Shown here: positions 34,733 to 43,433 of the stretch, piece after piece
Layout: each line of letters begins with the position of its first letter
How positions within the stretch are numbered: position 1 is the stretch's first letter
From: Streptomyces sp. cf386
GTDB taxonomy: Bacteria; Actinomycetota; Actinomycetes; Streptomycetales; Streptomycetaceae
Length of the DNA: 64,000 nucleotides
Direction of reading: 5' to 3'
Assembly: GCF_900103585.1 (NCBI RefSeq)
Contig: NZ_FNHV01000008.1
Coordinates: 109,823-173,822 of the forward strand
Notes under the pieces: generated by a model
Database searches by the model: none
Told to the model about the DNA's origin: nothing
Seen by the model: only the letters and a program-made list of their open reading frames with translations
Translations under genes and position numbers: made by a program

Positions 34733-35431
34733 TCAGACGGGGTCAGGACGTGCCGCCAGCCGGGCCTCCAGCCCGTCGAGGATCGTCTCCACGCCGAACG
34801 CGAAGACCTCCTCCACCTGCTCGGCGAAACTCTCCCCCCGCCGCGCCTGCGCCTCCCCGCTGGCGGCCAGCCGTGGGTACTTCGCCGCGATGGCGTGGGC
34901 CTGCGCGATGGCCGCGGCCTCGTCCTCGGGCTGCTCGGCCCCGTCCTGCGACGCCCGTTCCTTGATCTCGGCGGCCTCGGTCGTGGTCATGAACGCCAGC
35001 CCCGTCACGAACATGAACGGTGTGCTCACGGCCCAGTCGAGGTCCGCGTCCCGGAACCCGGCGGTCTCGAATGTCTCGTACGCGCACTCCTGGAAGCGGG
35101 CCATGCCCTCGCTGTAGCCGACGTATGTGGTGATCACCCGCACCAGCCAGCGGTGCCGGTCGCACAGCTCGCGTGCGGCGTACATCAGTTCGCGCGCCGC
35201 CGCCCGCCACCCCACCTTCGGGACGTCCGGGAGGCGGACCTCGCCCCACACCTCGTCGGCCGCGAGGGCCAGCAGGTTCTCCTTGTTGCCGACGTGCCAG
35301 TACATCGCCGTGGCCGCCGAGCCCAGCTTCTGGCCGAGCTTGCGCATGCTCAGGCCGTCGATGCCCTCTGCGTCCAGCAGCTCGATCGCCGCCCGGACGA
35401 TCTGTTCACGGTTCAAGGTCTCTCGCGCCAT
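34733..35431 (-). CDS. TetR-family repressor of the adjacent ABC exporter
   Basis: A 232-residue regulator. The HTH spans residues 5-50 (LNREQIVRAAIELLDAEGID, KLGSAATAMYWHVGNKENLL). The C-terminal TetR_C-type domain extends from about 75 to 225. ATG 35431 (MARETLN) is chosen. It is divergent from the DrrAB genes, and the 165-bp gap has four copies of a motif centred on ACACCGT. It therefore very likely represses itself and the exporter until a drug-like ligand appears. Confidence 0.9.
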   Translation of the reverse strand: MARETLNREQIVRAAIELLDAEGIDGLSMRKLGQKLGSAATAMYWHVGNKENLLALAADEVWGEVRLPDVPKVGWRAAARELMYAARELCDRHRWLVRVITTYVGYSEGMARFQECAYETFETAGFRDADLDWAVSTPFMFVTGLAFMTTTEAAEIKERASQDGAEQPEDEAAAIAQAHAIAAKYPRLAASGEAQARRGESFAEQVEEVFAFGVETILDGLEARLAARPDPV

Positions 35432-35450
35432 GCGTCCAGCGTAACCGCCT

Positions 35451-35549
35451 CTTGCACACCGTAAAAGTTCCTGACCCAAAGGACTTGCACACCGTGCAAG
35501 TCAAGTTTTACGGTGTGCAAGTCCGCGGAGTTGAACACCGTAAAAGTCC
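35451..35549. promoter_or_regulatory. Four-copy TetR operator array
   Basis: Copies: CTTGCACACCGTAAAAGT (35451-35468), ACTTGCACACCGTGCAAGT (35483-35501, a palindrome with 8-bp arms), AAGTTTTACGGTGTGCAAGT (35503-35522, inverted), and TGAACACCGTAAAAGTCC (35532-35549). All sit between the divergent TetR and ABC genes. GCAAGTCCCGTAGAAGTCCC just downstream looks like further degenerate copies. Confidence 0.8.
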
Positions 35550-35596
35550 CGGTGCAAGTCCCGTAGAAGTCCCCGTTGAAGTCGCTGAGGAGAGTC

Positions 35597-36541
35597 ATGA
35601 CCGCCATCCACGCAGAGGGCCTGCGCAAGTCGTACGGCGAGAAGTTGGTGCTCGACGGCATCGACCTGCGCATCCCCGAGGCGTCGGTCTTCGCCCTGCT
35701 CGGCCCGAACGGCGCGGGCAAGACCACGACCGTCCAGATCCTGTCCACCCTGATCGCCGCCGACAGCGGAACGGCCCTGGTCGGCGGGCACGACCTCGTG
35801 CGGCAGGCCGACGACGTACGCCGGTCCATCGGCGTGACCGGCCAGTTCGCGGCGGTCGACGGGCTGCTGACGGCGGAGGAGAACCTCCTGCTGATGGCGG
35901 ACCTGCACCACCTGAGCCGCTCCGAGGGCCGCCGGATCGCCGCCGAGCTGCTGGAGCGCTTCGACCTGGCGCAGGAGGCGAAGAAGCCGGCCTCCACCTT
36001 CTCCGGCGGTATGCGCCGCAAGCTCGACCTCGCCATGACCCTGGTCGGCAACCCACGGATCATCTTCCTCGACGAGCCGACCACCGGCCTCGACCCGCGC
36101 AGCCGCCGCACCGTGTGGGAGCTGGTCCGCGGCCTGGTCGTCGACCTGGGCATCACGATCTTCCTCACCACGCAGTACCTGGAGGAGGCCGACCAGCTCG
36201 CCGACCGCATCGCGGTGCTGCACGGCGGCCGGCTCGTCGCCCAGGGCACCGCCGAGGAGCTCAAGCGCCGCATCCCCGGCAGCCACATCCGGCTCCGGTT
36301 CGCCGACGAGCGCCGACTCGACGCCGCCGCCCGGGTCTTCGCGGTCGCCCAGCGCGACCCCGAGAACCTCGCCCTTCAGGTCCCGGGCGACGGCACCCCC
36401 GCCACCGTGCGCGCGGTCCTCGACCTGCTGGAGGCCGCGGCGGTCGAGGCCGAGTCGCTCACCGTGCACACACCCGACCTGGACGACGTGTTCCTCGCGC
36501 TGACCGAAAGCCGGCAGAGCACCACCACCACCGCAGCCTGA
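35597..36541 (+). CDS. ABC transporter ATP-binding protein (DrrA/daunorubicin-resistance family)
   Basis: A 314-residue ATPase. Walker A LGPNGAGKTTT, signature FSGGMRRKLDLAMTL, Walker B RIIFLDEPTTGLDP, switch region FLTTQYLEEADQ and the DrrA C-terminal motif LTVHTPDLDDVFLALTESR are all visible. ATG 35597 has GAGGAGAG just upstream. It is 34 bp before its permease partner. It is a close paralogue of the ATPase at 52214-53215. Role: multidrug or antibiotic efflux under TetR control. Confidence 0.92.
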   Translation: MTAIHAEGLRKSYGEKLVLDGIDLRIPEASVFALLGPNGAGKTTTVQILSTLIAADSGTALVGGHDLVRQADDVRRSIGVTGQFAAVDGLLTAEENLLLMADLHHLSRSEGRRIAAELLERFDLAQEAKKPASTFSGGMRRKLDLAMTLVGNPRIIFLDEPTTGLDPRSRRTVWELVRGLVVDLGITIFLTTQYLEEADQLADRIAVLHGGRLVAQGTAEELKRRIPGSHIRLRFADERRLDAAARVFAVAQRDPENLALQVPGDGTPATVRAVLDLLEAAAVEAESLTVHTPDLDDVFLALTESRQSTTTTAA

Positions 36542-36575
36542 CCCGCCGCCGCCCGTCCCCGAAAGGACACCCCCG

Positions 36576-37388
36576 ATGACCACCGCCACCACCCCCACCC
36601 CCGCGCGCACCCGCTCCTACGCCTTCCGCGACTCGATGACGATGCTGCGCCGCAACATCAAGCACATGCTGCGCTACCCCTCCCTGACGGTGCAGATCGT
36701 CACCTTGCCCGTCCTGATGCTGCTGCTGTTCGTGTACGTCTTCGGCGGCGCGATCGGCGAGGGAATCGGGGTCGGCGACCGCGACGCCTACATCAACTAC
36801 CTCGTCCCCGGCATCATCGTGATGGCGGTGACCTCCGGCACGATCACGGTCGCGGTGACCGTGTGCACCGACATGACCGAGGGCATCATCAACCGCTTCC
36901 GCACGATGGCGATCTGGCGCAGTTCGGTGCTCACCGGGCATGTGCTGGGCAACATGATCCAGATCGTGTGCATCCTCGCCCTGGTGACCGGGGTGGCGTA
37001 CGCGATCGGTTTCCGCCCCGACGCAACCGCCGTCGAGTGGGCCGCCGCCCTCGGTCTGCTGCTGTTCCTGGCCTTCGGCCTGAGCTGGCTGTCGGCCGCG
37101 ATGGGCCTGAACTCGAAGACCATCGAGGCCGCGAGCAACGCCCCGATGCCGCTGATCTACCTGCCCTTCCTCAGCAGCGCCTTCGTCACCCCCGACTCGA
37201 TGCCGACCGGCCTGCGCTGGTTCGCCGAGTACCAGCCCTTCTCGCCCATCAACGAGACCCTGCGCGGCCTGCTGCTCGGCACGGAGATCGGCAACGACGC
37301 CTGGATCGCCCTGGCCTGGTGCGCCGGCCTCGGCCTGGTGGGCTACCTGTGGGCCCGCTCGACCTTCCGGAAAGGCTCCGAGCGCTGA
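36576..37388 (+). CDS. ABC-2 type permease (DrrB family)
   Basis: A 270-residue membrane protein with six helices. Family landmarks are FRDSMTMLRRNIKHMLRYPS, DMTEGIINRFRTMAIWRSSV and SSAFVTPDSMPTGLRWFAEY, then QPFSPINETLRGLLLG. It forms the translocation path for the preceding ATPase. Near-identical landmarks in the permease at 53212-54030 show the two exporters are paralogues. Confidence 0.9.
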   Translation: MTTATTPTPARTRSYAFRDSMTMLRRNIKHMLRYPSLTVQIVTLPVLMLLLFVYVFGGAIGEGIGVGDRDAYINYLVPGIIVMAVTSGTITVAVTVCTDMTEGIINRFRTMAIWRSSVLTGHVLGNMIQIVCILALVTGVAYAIGFRPDATAVEWAAALGLLLFLAFGLSWLSAAMGLNSKTIEAASNAPMPLIYLPFLSSAFVTPDSMPTGLRWFAEYQPFSPINETLRGLLLGTEIGNDAWIALAWCAGLGLVGYLWARSTFRKGSER

Positions 37389-37498
37389 GCCGCCCCCACC
37401 GCGGGAATGGCTTTACGGAGCCGATGCCAACTCAAAAGGTTCTCCACGCCCCGGGGTCCGTACTTCCGTACGACGACCCCGGGGCAGGAGGCAGCGCG

Positions 37499-38185
37499 GT
37501 GCGCATCACTCGACAGGGAACCGGCACGTTCTTCGTGGGCGGCGCGTTGAGTCTCACGCTCGCCGCCCTCGCCTATCCCTCGATGCTCGGCTTCAGCACC
37601 GTCTCCAGCTCGCAGACCCGGGTCATCGCCCAGACTCCGACCGGCCCGCTGACGGAGGCCGACCGGGACTTCGTCGTCAAGGTACGGGCGGCCGGGCTGT
37701 GGGAGTACCCGGTGGGGAGGATGGCCCTGCAGAAGGGCACGAGCGCGGCGGTACGCACGGCCGGTCGGCATCTGGTCGCCGGGCACGCAGCGCTGGACGC
37801 CACCTGCCGCAGGATCGCCGCGCGGCTGAACATCACACTGCCCAACCGACCCAGCCCCCAGCAGCAGGGATTCGTCGCGACGCTCAACTCGGACGCGGGC
37901 AGGCAGTTCGACAGCGACATGGCCAACATCCTGCGCACCACGCACGGCCAGATTTTCTCCACGGTCGCGAAGATCCGGGCCACGACCGAGAACTCCCTGG
38001 TGCGGCAACTCGCCGACCAGGCCAACGACACCGTGCTCGACCACATCACGGTCATGGAGAAGACGGGGCTGGTCGACTTCGATCAGGTCCTGTTCCAGGA
38101 GACGACCCCGCCGAAGCTCCCGTCCCAGGACCTGACCCCGCCACCACCGTCGGCGGGCGAACCGCAGGTGACCCTGAAGCCCTGA
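37499..38185 (+). CDS. Secreted DUF4142-domain protein
   Basis: A 228-residue exported protein. I choose the GTG at 37499 because GGAGG lies seven bases before it and the signal sequence (FFVGGALSLTLAALAYPSML) begins right after; an ATG at 37424 is the alternative. Residues about 55-200 form the DUF4142 ferritin-like helical domain (TEADRDFVVKVRAAGLWEYP, VRTAGRHLVAGHAALDATCR). The C-terminus is Pro-rich. Function of the family is unknown, often linked to stress at the cell envelope. Confidence 0.8.
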   Translation: MRITRQGTGTFFVGGALSLTLAALAYPSMLGFSTVSSSQTRVIAQTPTGPLTEADRDFVVKVRAAGLWEYPVGRMALQKGTSAAVRTAGRHLVAGHAALDATCRRIAARLNITLPNRPSPQQQGFVATLNSDAGRQFDSDMANILRTTHGQIFSTVAKIRATTENSLVRQLADQANDTVLDHITVMEKTGLVDFDQVLFQETTPPKLPSQDLTPPPPSAGEPQVTLKP

Positions 38186-38210
38186 AGCCCTGAAAGGCAA
38201 ACTGCCTGCC

Positions 38211-39875
38211 CTATGCCAGCCAGACCGTCGTGTCCGGCCCCAGCAGACCCCCTTCCAGCGGCCCGCTGCCGATCAGCACCTCACCCGGCGGCATCTCGAC
38301 CGCCGTACCGGAGAGGTTGGCCACGCACCGCCACCCCGCCGAGCGGGCGAAGTGCAGGACGCCGGGCGGGCTGTCCGCCGCCCACTCCAGGTCCTCCCCC
38401 TCCAGCAGTTTGCGGCGCAGGCGCAGGGCCGTGCGGTAGAGCTCCAGGGTCGAGCCCTCCACACCGTCCTGGGCGGCCACGGCGTACGCCGCGAAGCGCT
38501 CCGGCTGCGGCAGCCAGGAACCGCCCGCGCCGAAGCCGTACGACGGCCCCGTCGTCGTCCACGGCAGCGGCACCCGGCAGCCGTCGCGGCCCTTGCGGAC
38601 GCGGCCCGTCTGTTCCCAGATGGGGTCCTGGAGGACTTCGAAGGGCAGGTCGGCGACCTCGGGCAGGCCGAGTTCCTCGCCCTGGTAGACGTACGACGAA
38701 CCGGGCAGCGCCAGCATGAGGAGGGTCGCGGCGCGGGCGCGGCGCAGGCCCGCCGACTCGTCGACGGCCGGGGCGTGGCCGCCGGAGAGCAGCCAGGCGT
38801 TGTCGTCGGTGCCGGGCGGGAGCATCAGGCGGGAGGTGTGGCGTACGACGTCGTGGTTGGAGAGGACCCACGTGGCGGAGGCGCCGGCCGAGCGGGCGGT
38901 GGCGAGCGAGTCGGTGATGATCCCCTTCAGTTCCTCGGCGCCCCAACTCCCTTGGAGATACTCGAAGTTGAAGGCCTGGCCCAGTTCGTCCGGGCGGGCG
39001 TACAGGGCGCGGCGGGAGGACTGGTTCACCCAGGCCTCGGCGACCGCCATGCGGGGCGGGCGGTAGGCGTCGAAGATCTTGCGCCAGTCGCGGTAGATCT
39101 CGTGGACCTCGTCGCGGTCGTAGAAGGGGTGGGTGCCGGGCGGGAACTGGGCGAGTTCGTCCTCGCTGCTGAGTTCCGGGGCGCCGAGGTCGCGCAACGG
39201 CTCGCTCAGGTCCTTGGCGAGGGCGTGGGCCACATCGACGCGGAAGCCGTCGACGCCGCGGTCGGACCAGAACCGCAGGGTGGTGCGGAAGTCGGCGCGG
39301 ACCTCGTCGTGCGCCCAGTTCAGGTCGGGCTGTTGCGGGGTGAACAGGTGGAGGTACCACTGGCCGTCGGGGACCCGGCGCCAGGCGCTGCCGCCGAAGA
39401 CGGACTGCCAGTCGGTGGGCGGGAGTTCGCCGTGCGGGCCGCGGCCGTCGCGGAAGACGTAGCGGTCGCGGGCGGGCGAGCCGGGGGCGGACCGCAGCGC
39501 CTCCTGGAACCAGACGTGCTGGTGGGAGGTGTGGTTGGGGACCAGGTCGACGATGACCTTCAGGCCGAGGCGGTGCGCCTCGGCGGTCATGGCGTCGAAG
39601 TCGTCGAGGGTGCCGAGGCGGGGGTCGACGTCGCGGTAGTCGGCGACGTCGTAGCCGCCGTCGGCCAGTTCGGAGGGGTAGAACGGGCTGAGCCACAAGG
39701 CGTCCACGCCCAGGCCTGCGAGGTGGTTCAGGCGCTGGGTGACGCCTTTGAGGTCACCGAGCCCGTCGCCGTCGCCGTCGGCGAAGCTGCGGGGGTAGAC
39801 CTGATAGATGACGGCCTGGCGCCACCAGTCGGGGTCGCGGGACGAGAGGTCGGGCGGGGTGGTGCGGACACTCAC
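38211..39875 (-). CDS. GH13 alpha-glucosidase (oligo-1,6-glucosidase type)
   Basis: A 554-residue cytosolic glycoside hydrolase. The (beta/alpha)8 barrel begins QAVIYQVYPRSFADGDGDGL; region II DGFRVDVAHAL supplies the nucleophile Asp, region III AVAEAWV the acid/base Glu, and region IV LSNHDVVRH the transition-state Asp. Calcium-site NHTSHQHVWF and the C-terminal beta domain are present. It hydrolyses alpha-linked glucose oligomers such as maltose or isomaltose. No transporter gene is adjacent. Confidence 0.92.
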   Translation of the reverse strand: MSVRTTPPDLSSRDPDWWRQAVIYQVYPRSFADGDGDGLGDLKGVTQRLNHLAGLGVDALWLSPFYPSELADGGYDVADYRDVDPRLGTLDDFDAMTAEAHRLGLKVIVDLVPNHTSHQHVWFQEALRSAPGSPARDRYVFRDGRGPHGELPPTDWQSVFGGSAWRRVPDGQWYLHLFTPQQPDLNWAHDEVRADFRTTLRFWSDRGVDGFRVDVAHALAKDLSEPLRDLGAPELSSEDELAQFPPGTHPFYDRDEVHEIYRDWRKIFDAYRPPRMAVAEAWVNQSSRRALYARPDELGQAFNFEYLQGSWGAEELKGIITDSLATARSAGASATWVLSNHDVVRHTSRLMLPPGTDDNAWLLSGGHAPAVDESAGLRRARAATLLMLALPGSSYVYQGEELGLPEVADLPFEVLQDPIWEQTGRVRKGRDGCRVPLPWTTTGPSYGFGAGGSWLPQPERFAAYAVAAQDGVEGSTLELYRTALRLRRKLLEGEDLEWAADSPPGVLHFARSAGWRCVANLSGTAVEMPPGEVLIGSGPLEGGLLGPDTTVWLA

Positions 39876-40148
39876 GCGGTCTCCTCAAGGGTGCGTACGG
39901 GCGACAGTGAGAACTCTGTCCACTAAGCCGGAAAAGCGAACACCATGAGCAGCAGAGAAGATCATTCCCCGTGTGATGGAATTGTGATTACTCTTTGAAC
40001 TTCCCTTGCGTTCCCGCAGGTTGACAGCGTTCTTCCGTCGCCGGACGATGTGCTCACCGCTGTGGCGCATGTGACCAATGAGCCCAGTGAGTCTGTGCTT
40101 CTTCTTCGTCGATTCTTCGTCGACCACTCACCCCACGATGGGATACGC

Positions 40149-41084
40149 ATGTCCATAGCGAGACGTGTCATGGCGCGACGCCTGCTGGGGACGGGCGCCG
40201 CGTCGCTCGTCCTCTGCGCTGCCACCGTTGCCTCCGCCTCCGGCGCCTGGGCCCACGGCACGCACGGCGGTGACGGCTGGAAGTCCGGCGGCACCTACCG
40301 GCCCGGCACCGGCGCCGGCACGGAGACGGCCACCGACCGCTGCCAGTTCTCGCTCGACGGCACGAACTTCTACGACTCCGTCAAGGTCGACGACCAGAAC
40401 CTGAAGGTCACCGACGACGGCAAGGTCCACGTCTCCGTCCGCGCCGCCGCCGACGCCACGACGTGCACCGCCTCGCTCGCGTCCTACCTGGCCCACGGGC
40501 CGACGTTCGCCACCTCCGGCGAGCAGGTCTTCGTGGACTTCGACACGGTCACGGTCAAGCCCGGCCAGACCGACACCCTCGACATCGCCGTCCCGGACGC
40601 GGGCTGCTTCGCGCAGATCGACCTGTACCGGGGTGCGGTGAAGTTCGACGGCAAGCTCGAGGCCAGCGACGGCTTCGAGCACGGCGACCTGCCCAAGGGC
40701 CCGGACCGTCCGGTCATCAAGGACAAGCTGATCGCGGCCTGGAACGGCGGCACGAAGGACTGCACGACGGAGCCCCCGGCCACCGAGGAGCCGCCGACCA
40801 CGCCGCCCGCGGAGCCTTCCGAGCCCGCGACCGACGAGCCGTCGACCCCGGCGGAGGAGACGACGCCGCCGGCCTCGGAGACGCCGTCCACCGAGACCCC
40901 GATCCCGGAGCCCTCGGAGTCGACGTCCGCCCCGGCCCCGTCCCCGAACGGCGGCGGCGACCTCGCCCAGACCGGCGGCAGCAGCGCGACCGGCCCGATC
41001 GCGATCGGCGCGGTGGTGCTGGTGGCGGGCGGCGCGGCGTTCGTCGTGGCGTCGAAGCGGCGGCGCGCGGCGACGCGTTCCTGA
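40149..41084 (+). CDS. LAxTG-anchored surface protein
   Basis: A 311-residue protein. Signal peptide cut near AWAHGT (residue 36). The globular part (residues 45-205) is all-beta with five cysteines and is followed by a Glu/Thr/Pro stalk of about 65 residues (TEEPPTTPPAEPSEPA and repeats). The C-terminal sorting signal is LAQTGGSS, a hydrophobic helix (IAIGAVVLVAGGAAFVVAS) and basic KRRRAATRS. Such LAxTG substrates are fixed to peptidoglycan by Streptomyces class E sortases. Its binding partner is unknown. Confidence 0.85.
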   Translation: MSIARRVMARRLLGTGAASLVLCAATVASASGAWAHGTHGGDGWKSGGTYRPGTGAGTETATDRCQFSLDGTNFYDSVKVDDQNLKVTDDGKVHVSVRAAADATTCTASLASYLAHGPTFATSGEQVFVDFDTVTVKPGQTDTLDIAVPDAGCFAQIDLYRGAVKFDGKLEASDGFEHGDLPKGPDRPVIKDKLIAAWNGGTKDCTTEPPATEEPPTTPPAEPSEPATDEPSTPAEETTPPASETPSTETPIPEPSESTSAPAPSPNGGGDLAQTGGSSATGPIAIGAVVLVAGGAAFVVASKRRRAATRS

Positions 41085-41133
41085 CCGACAGCACGTCCGG
41101 ATCGACAGCACGTCCCGATCGACAGCACGTGAA
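41083..41133. repeat. 17-bp direct repeat, three copies
   Basis: GATCGACAGCACGTCC-type units start at 41083, 41100 and 41117, immediately after the surface-protein stop codon and before its terminator. Confidence 0.65.
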
Positions 41134-41162
41134 GGGGCCCGGGTTGAATCCCCGGGCCCCTT
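41132..41162. terminator. Intrinsic terminator, bidirectional
   Basis: AAGGGGCCCGGG and CCCGGGCCCCTT form a perfect 12-bp stem with a 7-nt loop, followed by a short T-run. It serves the surface-protein gene and the convergent ABC operon. Confidence 0.85.
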
Positions 41163-41198
41163 TCCGTTCCGCACGGTCGCGCCTCAGACGGTCGCACC

Positions 41199-42116
41199 TC
41201 AGCCCGTCGGGGCCTCCCGGCGCGAGTACGCCCAGTAGCCCGCCGCCGACAGCGCCGCCGTGTAGAGCAGGTAGACCACCAGGGCCACCGGCGTCGACAG
41301 ATCCGACCCGACCATCGCTTCCACGAACGCTCGCTCATCGCCCTCAAACGCCGATACGTCGGTGAGCATCGCCCGCCCGACCGAGAACGGCAGCCAGTCG
41401 CTCACGCCGCCCAGCCCGGGCACGTACCCCAGCAGCAGCCCGGCCAGCCGCTCGCCCAGCACGGGCCACAGGCACAGCACCACCACCGGCACGGTCCTGC
41501 TCCGCATCAGCGCCACCAGCGCCATGCACACCAGCGCCCAGCAGCCCATCCACAGCACGAACCGCAGCATCGGCAGCAGAACCGCACCCCACTCGGGCTG
41601 CGGCGCGCCCGACACGGCGAGGACGACCGCCGCCGACACCCCGCCCACCAGCGCACTCGTCGCCGCCACCCCGGCGCCGACAAGGAACCCGACGACGCTC
41701 TTCGCCGCGTACGCGGTCCGCCGGCCGTTGACGGCGAGCCACGTCGTGCGTGCCGCGCCCCGCACCAGGTCGGTGGAGACGGGCCCCGTGCCGAGGATCA
41801 GCACGAGGAAGCACAGCATGGGGACCTGGGTCGTCATCGGCGCCCACGCCAGCAGGTCGGCCATCGCCGCCGCGCTCATCGGACGCGTCCTGTCCAGGTC
41901 GAACAGCATCCCCGGGCCGGTGAGCAGGCTCAGCGCGGCGACCACGGAGAGCAGCACCCAGGTGGACCGCAGCGCGGTGAGATGCCGCCACTCGTACCGG
42001 CACGCGTTGCGCAACGCCTCACCGGCGGGAACCGTCCTCGGGGTGGAAGTCGGCGTGGCAGGAGACGGCGGCGGACCACTGTCGGCCGCCGGGGTGTGAG
42101 TCACGTCAGCGGTCAC
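41199..42116 (-). CDS. ABC-2 type permease of the bacteriocin-like locus
   Basis: A 305-residue membrane protein: a Pro/Thr-rich cytoplasmic N-terminus of about 35 residues, then six helices (STWVLLSVVAALSLLTGPGM, VPMLCFLVLILGTGPVSTDL, ALVYLLYTAALSAAGYWAYS-type). It belongs to the ABC-2/NatB-like group seen in immunity or export modules. It overlaps the ATPase gene by 4 nt and is the last gene of the four-gene operon. Confidence 0.8.
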   Translation of the reverse strand: MTADVTHTPAADSGPPPSPATPTSTPRTVPAGEALRNACRYEWRHLTALRSTWVLLSVVAALSLLTGPGMLFDLDRTRPMSAAAMADLLAWAPMTTQVPMLCFLVLILGTGPVSTDLVRGAARTTWLAVNGRRTAYAAKSVVGFLVGAGVAATSALVGGVSAAVVLAVSGAPQPEWGAVLLPMLRFVLWMGCWALVCMALVALMRSRTVPVVVLCLWPVLGERLAGLLLGYVPGLGGVSDWLPFSVGRAMLTDVSAFEGDERAFVEAMVGSDLSTPVALVVYLLYTAALSAAGYWAYSRREAPTG

Positions 42117-43057
42117 GAGATCCTGAACTCCTCTTCCGCGATGGACAGGTAGAAGTCCTCCAGCGAAGGCATGTCCTCGGACAGCCAGTGCAGTGGTACG
42201 CCGCCGTCGGCCGCGAGGGTGGCGACCCGGATCCGGTCCAGCCCGGTGACGTGCGCGCTCGGTCCGCCCGCCGGGCTCAGCCGCCCGCCCTGCTCCTCGA
42301 CCAGCCGCGTGAGCTTCGGCAGGTCCGGCGTCTGCACGGTCACCACGCTCCGGCTGCCCGCCCGGGACAGCAGCTCCGCGATCGGCGAGGCGGCCACGAC
42401 CCGGCCGCGCGACAGCACGACCACGCGGTCCGCGAGCTGCTCCATCTCGCCCAGCAGATGGCTGGACACCATGACGGCCCTGCCCTGCGCGGCCTGGTCC
42501 CGCAGGAACTCCCGCAGCCAGCGGATCGCGTGCGGGTCGAGGCCGTTCGCGGGCTCGTCAAGGATGAGCACCGGCGGATCGCCGAGCAGCGCCTGCGCGA
42601 TGCCCACGCGCTGGGCCATGCCCAGGGAGAGCTGGGACAGCCGCAACTGGGCGGCCTGCGTGAGGCCCACGAGTTCCAGCATGTCGTCGACGCGCCGGTC
42701 CGTCGCTCCGCACCCGGCGGCCACCATCCGCAGATGGTCCCGCACCCGGTGCTTGGGGTGGCCGGCGATGCCGCCGAGGACCGCGCCCACGACCGTTCCC
42801 GGGGAGCCCCAGGCGTGCAGCGGGCGGCCGAGGAAGTGGGTGGTGCCCTCGCCGTGGGCGAGGCCCAGCATCAGGCGGATGGTGGTGGTCTTGCCCGCGC
42901 CGTTGGCGCCGACGAAGCCGGTGACCTCGCCGGAGCGCAGGGTCAGCGACACGTCGTCGAGAACCGTTCTGCTGCCGAACGAGCGTCTCAGGTCTCGTGC
43001 TTCGGCAAGTACTTCGCCTTTCGGCACAGCGTGTTCCTCCGTGCGCGGATCTGACAT
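42113..43057 (-). CDS. ABC transporter ATP-binding protein of the bacteriocin-like locus
   Basis: A 314-residue ATPase: Walker A VGANGAGKTTTIRLMLG, signature LSLGMAQRVGIAQAL, Walker B VLILDEPANGLDP and switch VSSHLLGEME. The C-terminal 80 residues form an extra domain ending LEDFYLSIAEEEFR. This is the CcmA/NatA type often used for immunity to secreted peptides. It lies 27 bp after the small membrane protein gene and overlaps the permease gene. Confidence 0.9.
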   Translation of the reverse strand: MSDPRTEEHAVPKGEVLAEARDLRRSFGSRTVLDDVSLTLRSGEVTGFVGANGAGKTTTIRLMLGLAHGEGTTHFLGRPLHAWGSPGTVVGAVLGGIAGHPKHRVRDHLRMVAAGCGATDRRVDDMLELVGLTQAAQLRLSQLSLGMAQRVGIAQALLGDPPVLILDEPANGLDPHAIRWLREFLRDQAAQGRAVMVSSHLLGEMEQLADRVVVLSRGRVVAASPIAELLSRAGSRSVVTVQTPDLPKLTRLVEEQGGRLSPAGGPSAHVTGLDRIRVATLAADGGVPLHWLSEDMPSLEDFYLSIAEEEFRIS

Positions 43058-43084
43058 ACGAACGAACCTGCCCCTGACGAAACG

Positions 43085-43357
43085 TCAGGACCAGGGGAAG
43101 CCCTTGTTGATGGCGAAGAGCACGGTGAACAGCACCATCGCTCCCATCGGAACGATCACGAACGAGTCGGGCCGTTCGCGCCGGGCAGCGCCCCAGACGA
43201 GGGCGACAACCGGCCCGATGAGGCCGGCGGCCATCAGAGCCCAGCCCGCGTCTTTGTTCCCGACCACGTGGAACGCGATGAACGCCGCCGTGATGAAGCA
43301 GAACGGCGAGGCCCACAGATTCTTGAGGGCGGAGGACATTTCGGTGGTGGAGGCCAT
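43085..43357 (-). CDS. Small three-TM membrane protein, putative immunity factor
   Basis: A 90-residue protein with three hydrophobic helices (FCFITAAFIAFHVVG, GWALMAAGLIGPVVALVWGA, FVIVPMGAMVLFTVLFAIN). ATG 43357 is chosen with AGGAA eight bases upstream. It sits between a secreted cationic protein and an ABC exporter, which is the usual place for a bacteriocin immunity protein. No family is recognised; the role is inference from context. Confidence 0.6.
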   Translation of the reverse strand: MASTTEMSSALKNLWASPFCFITAAFIAFHVVGNKDAGWALMAAGLIGPVVALVWGAARRERPDSFVIVPMGAMVLFTVLFAINKGFPWS

Positions 43358-43433
43358 GGGATATTCCTCGCTCTTGGGCGGGGCGCCCGGGCGCCGGCCT
43401 TTTCCGGCCGACACCCGGACACCACCTCAACTT

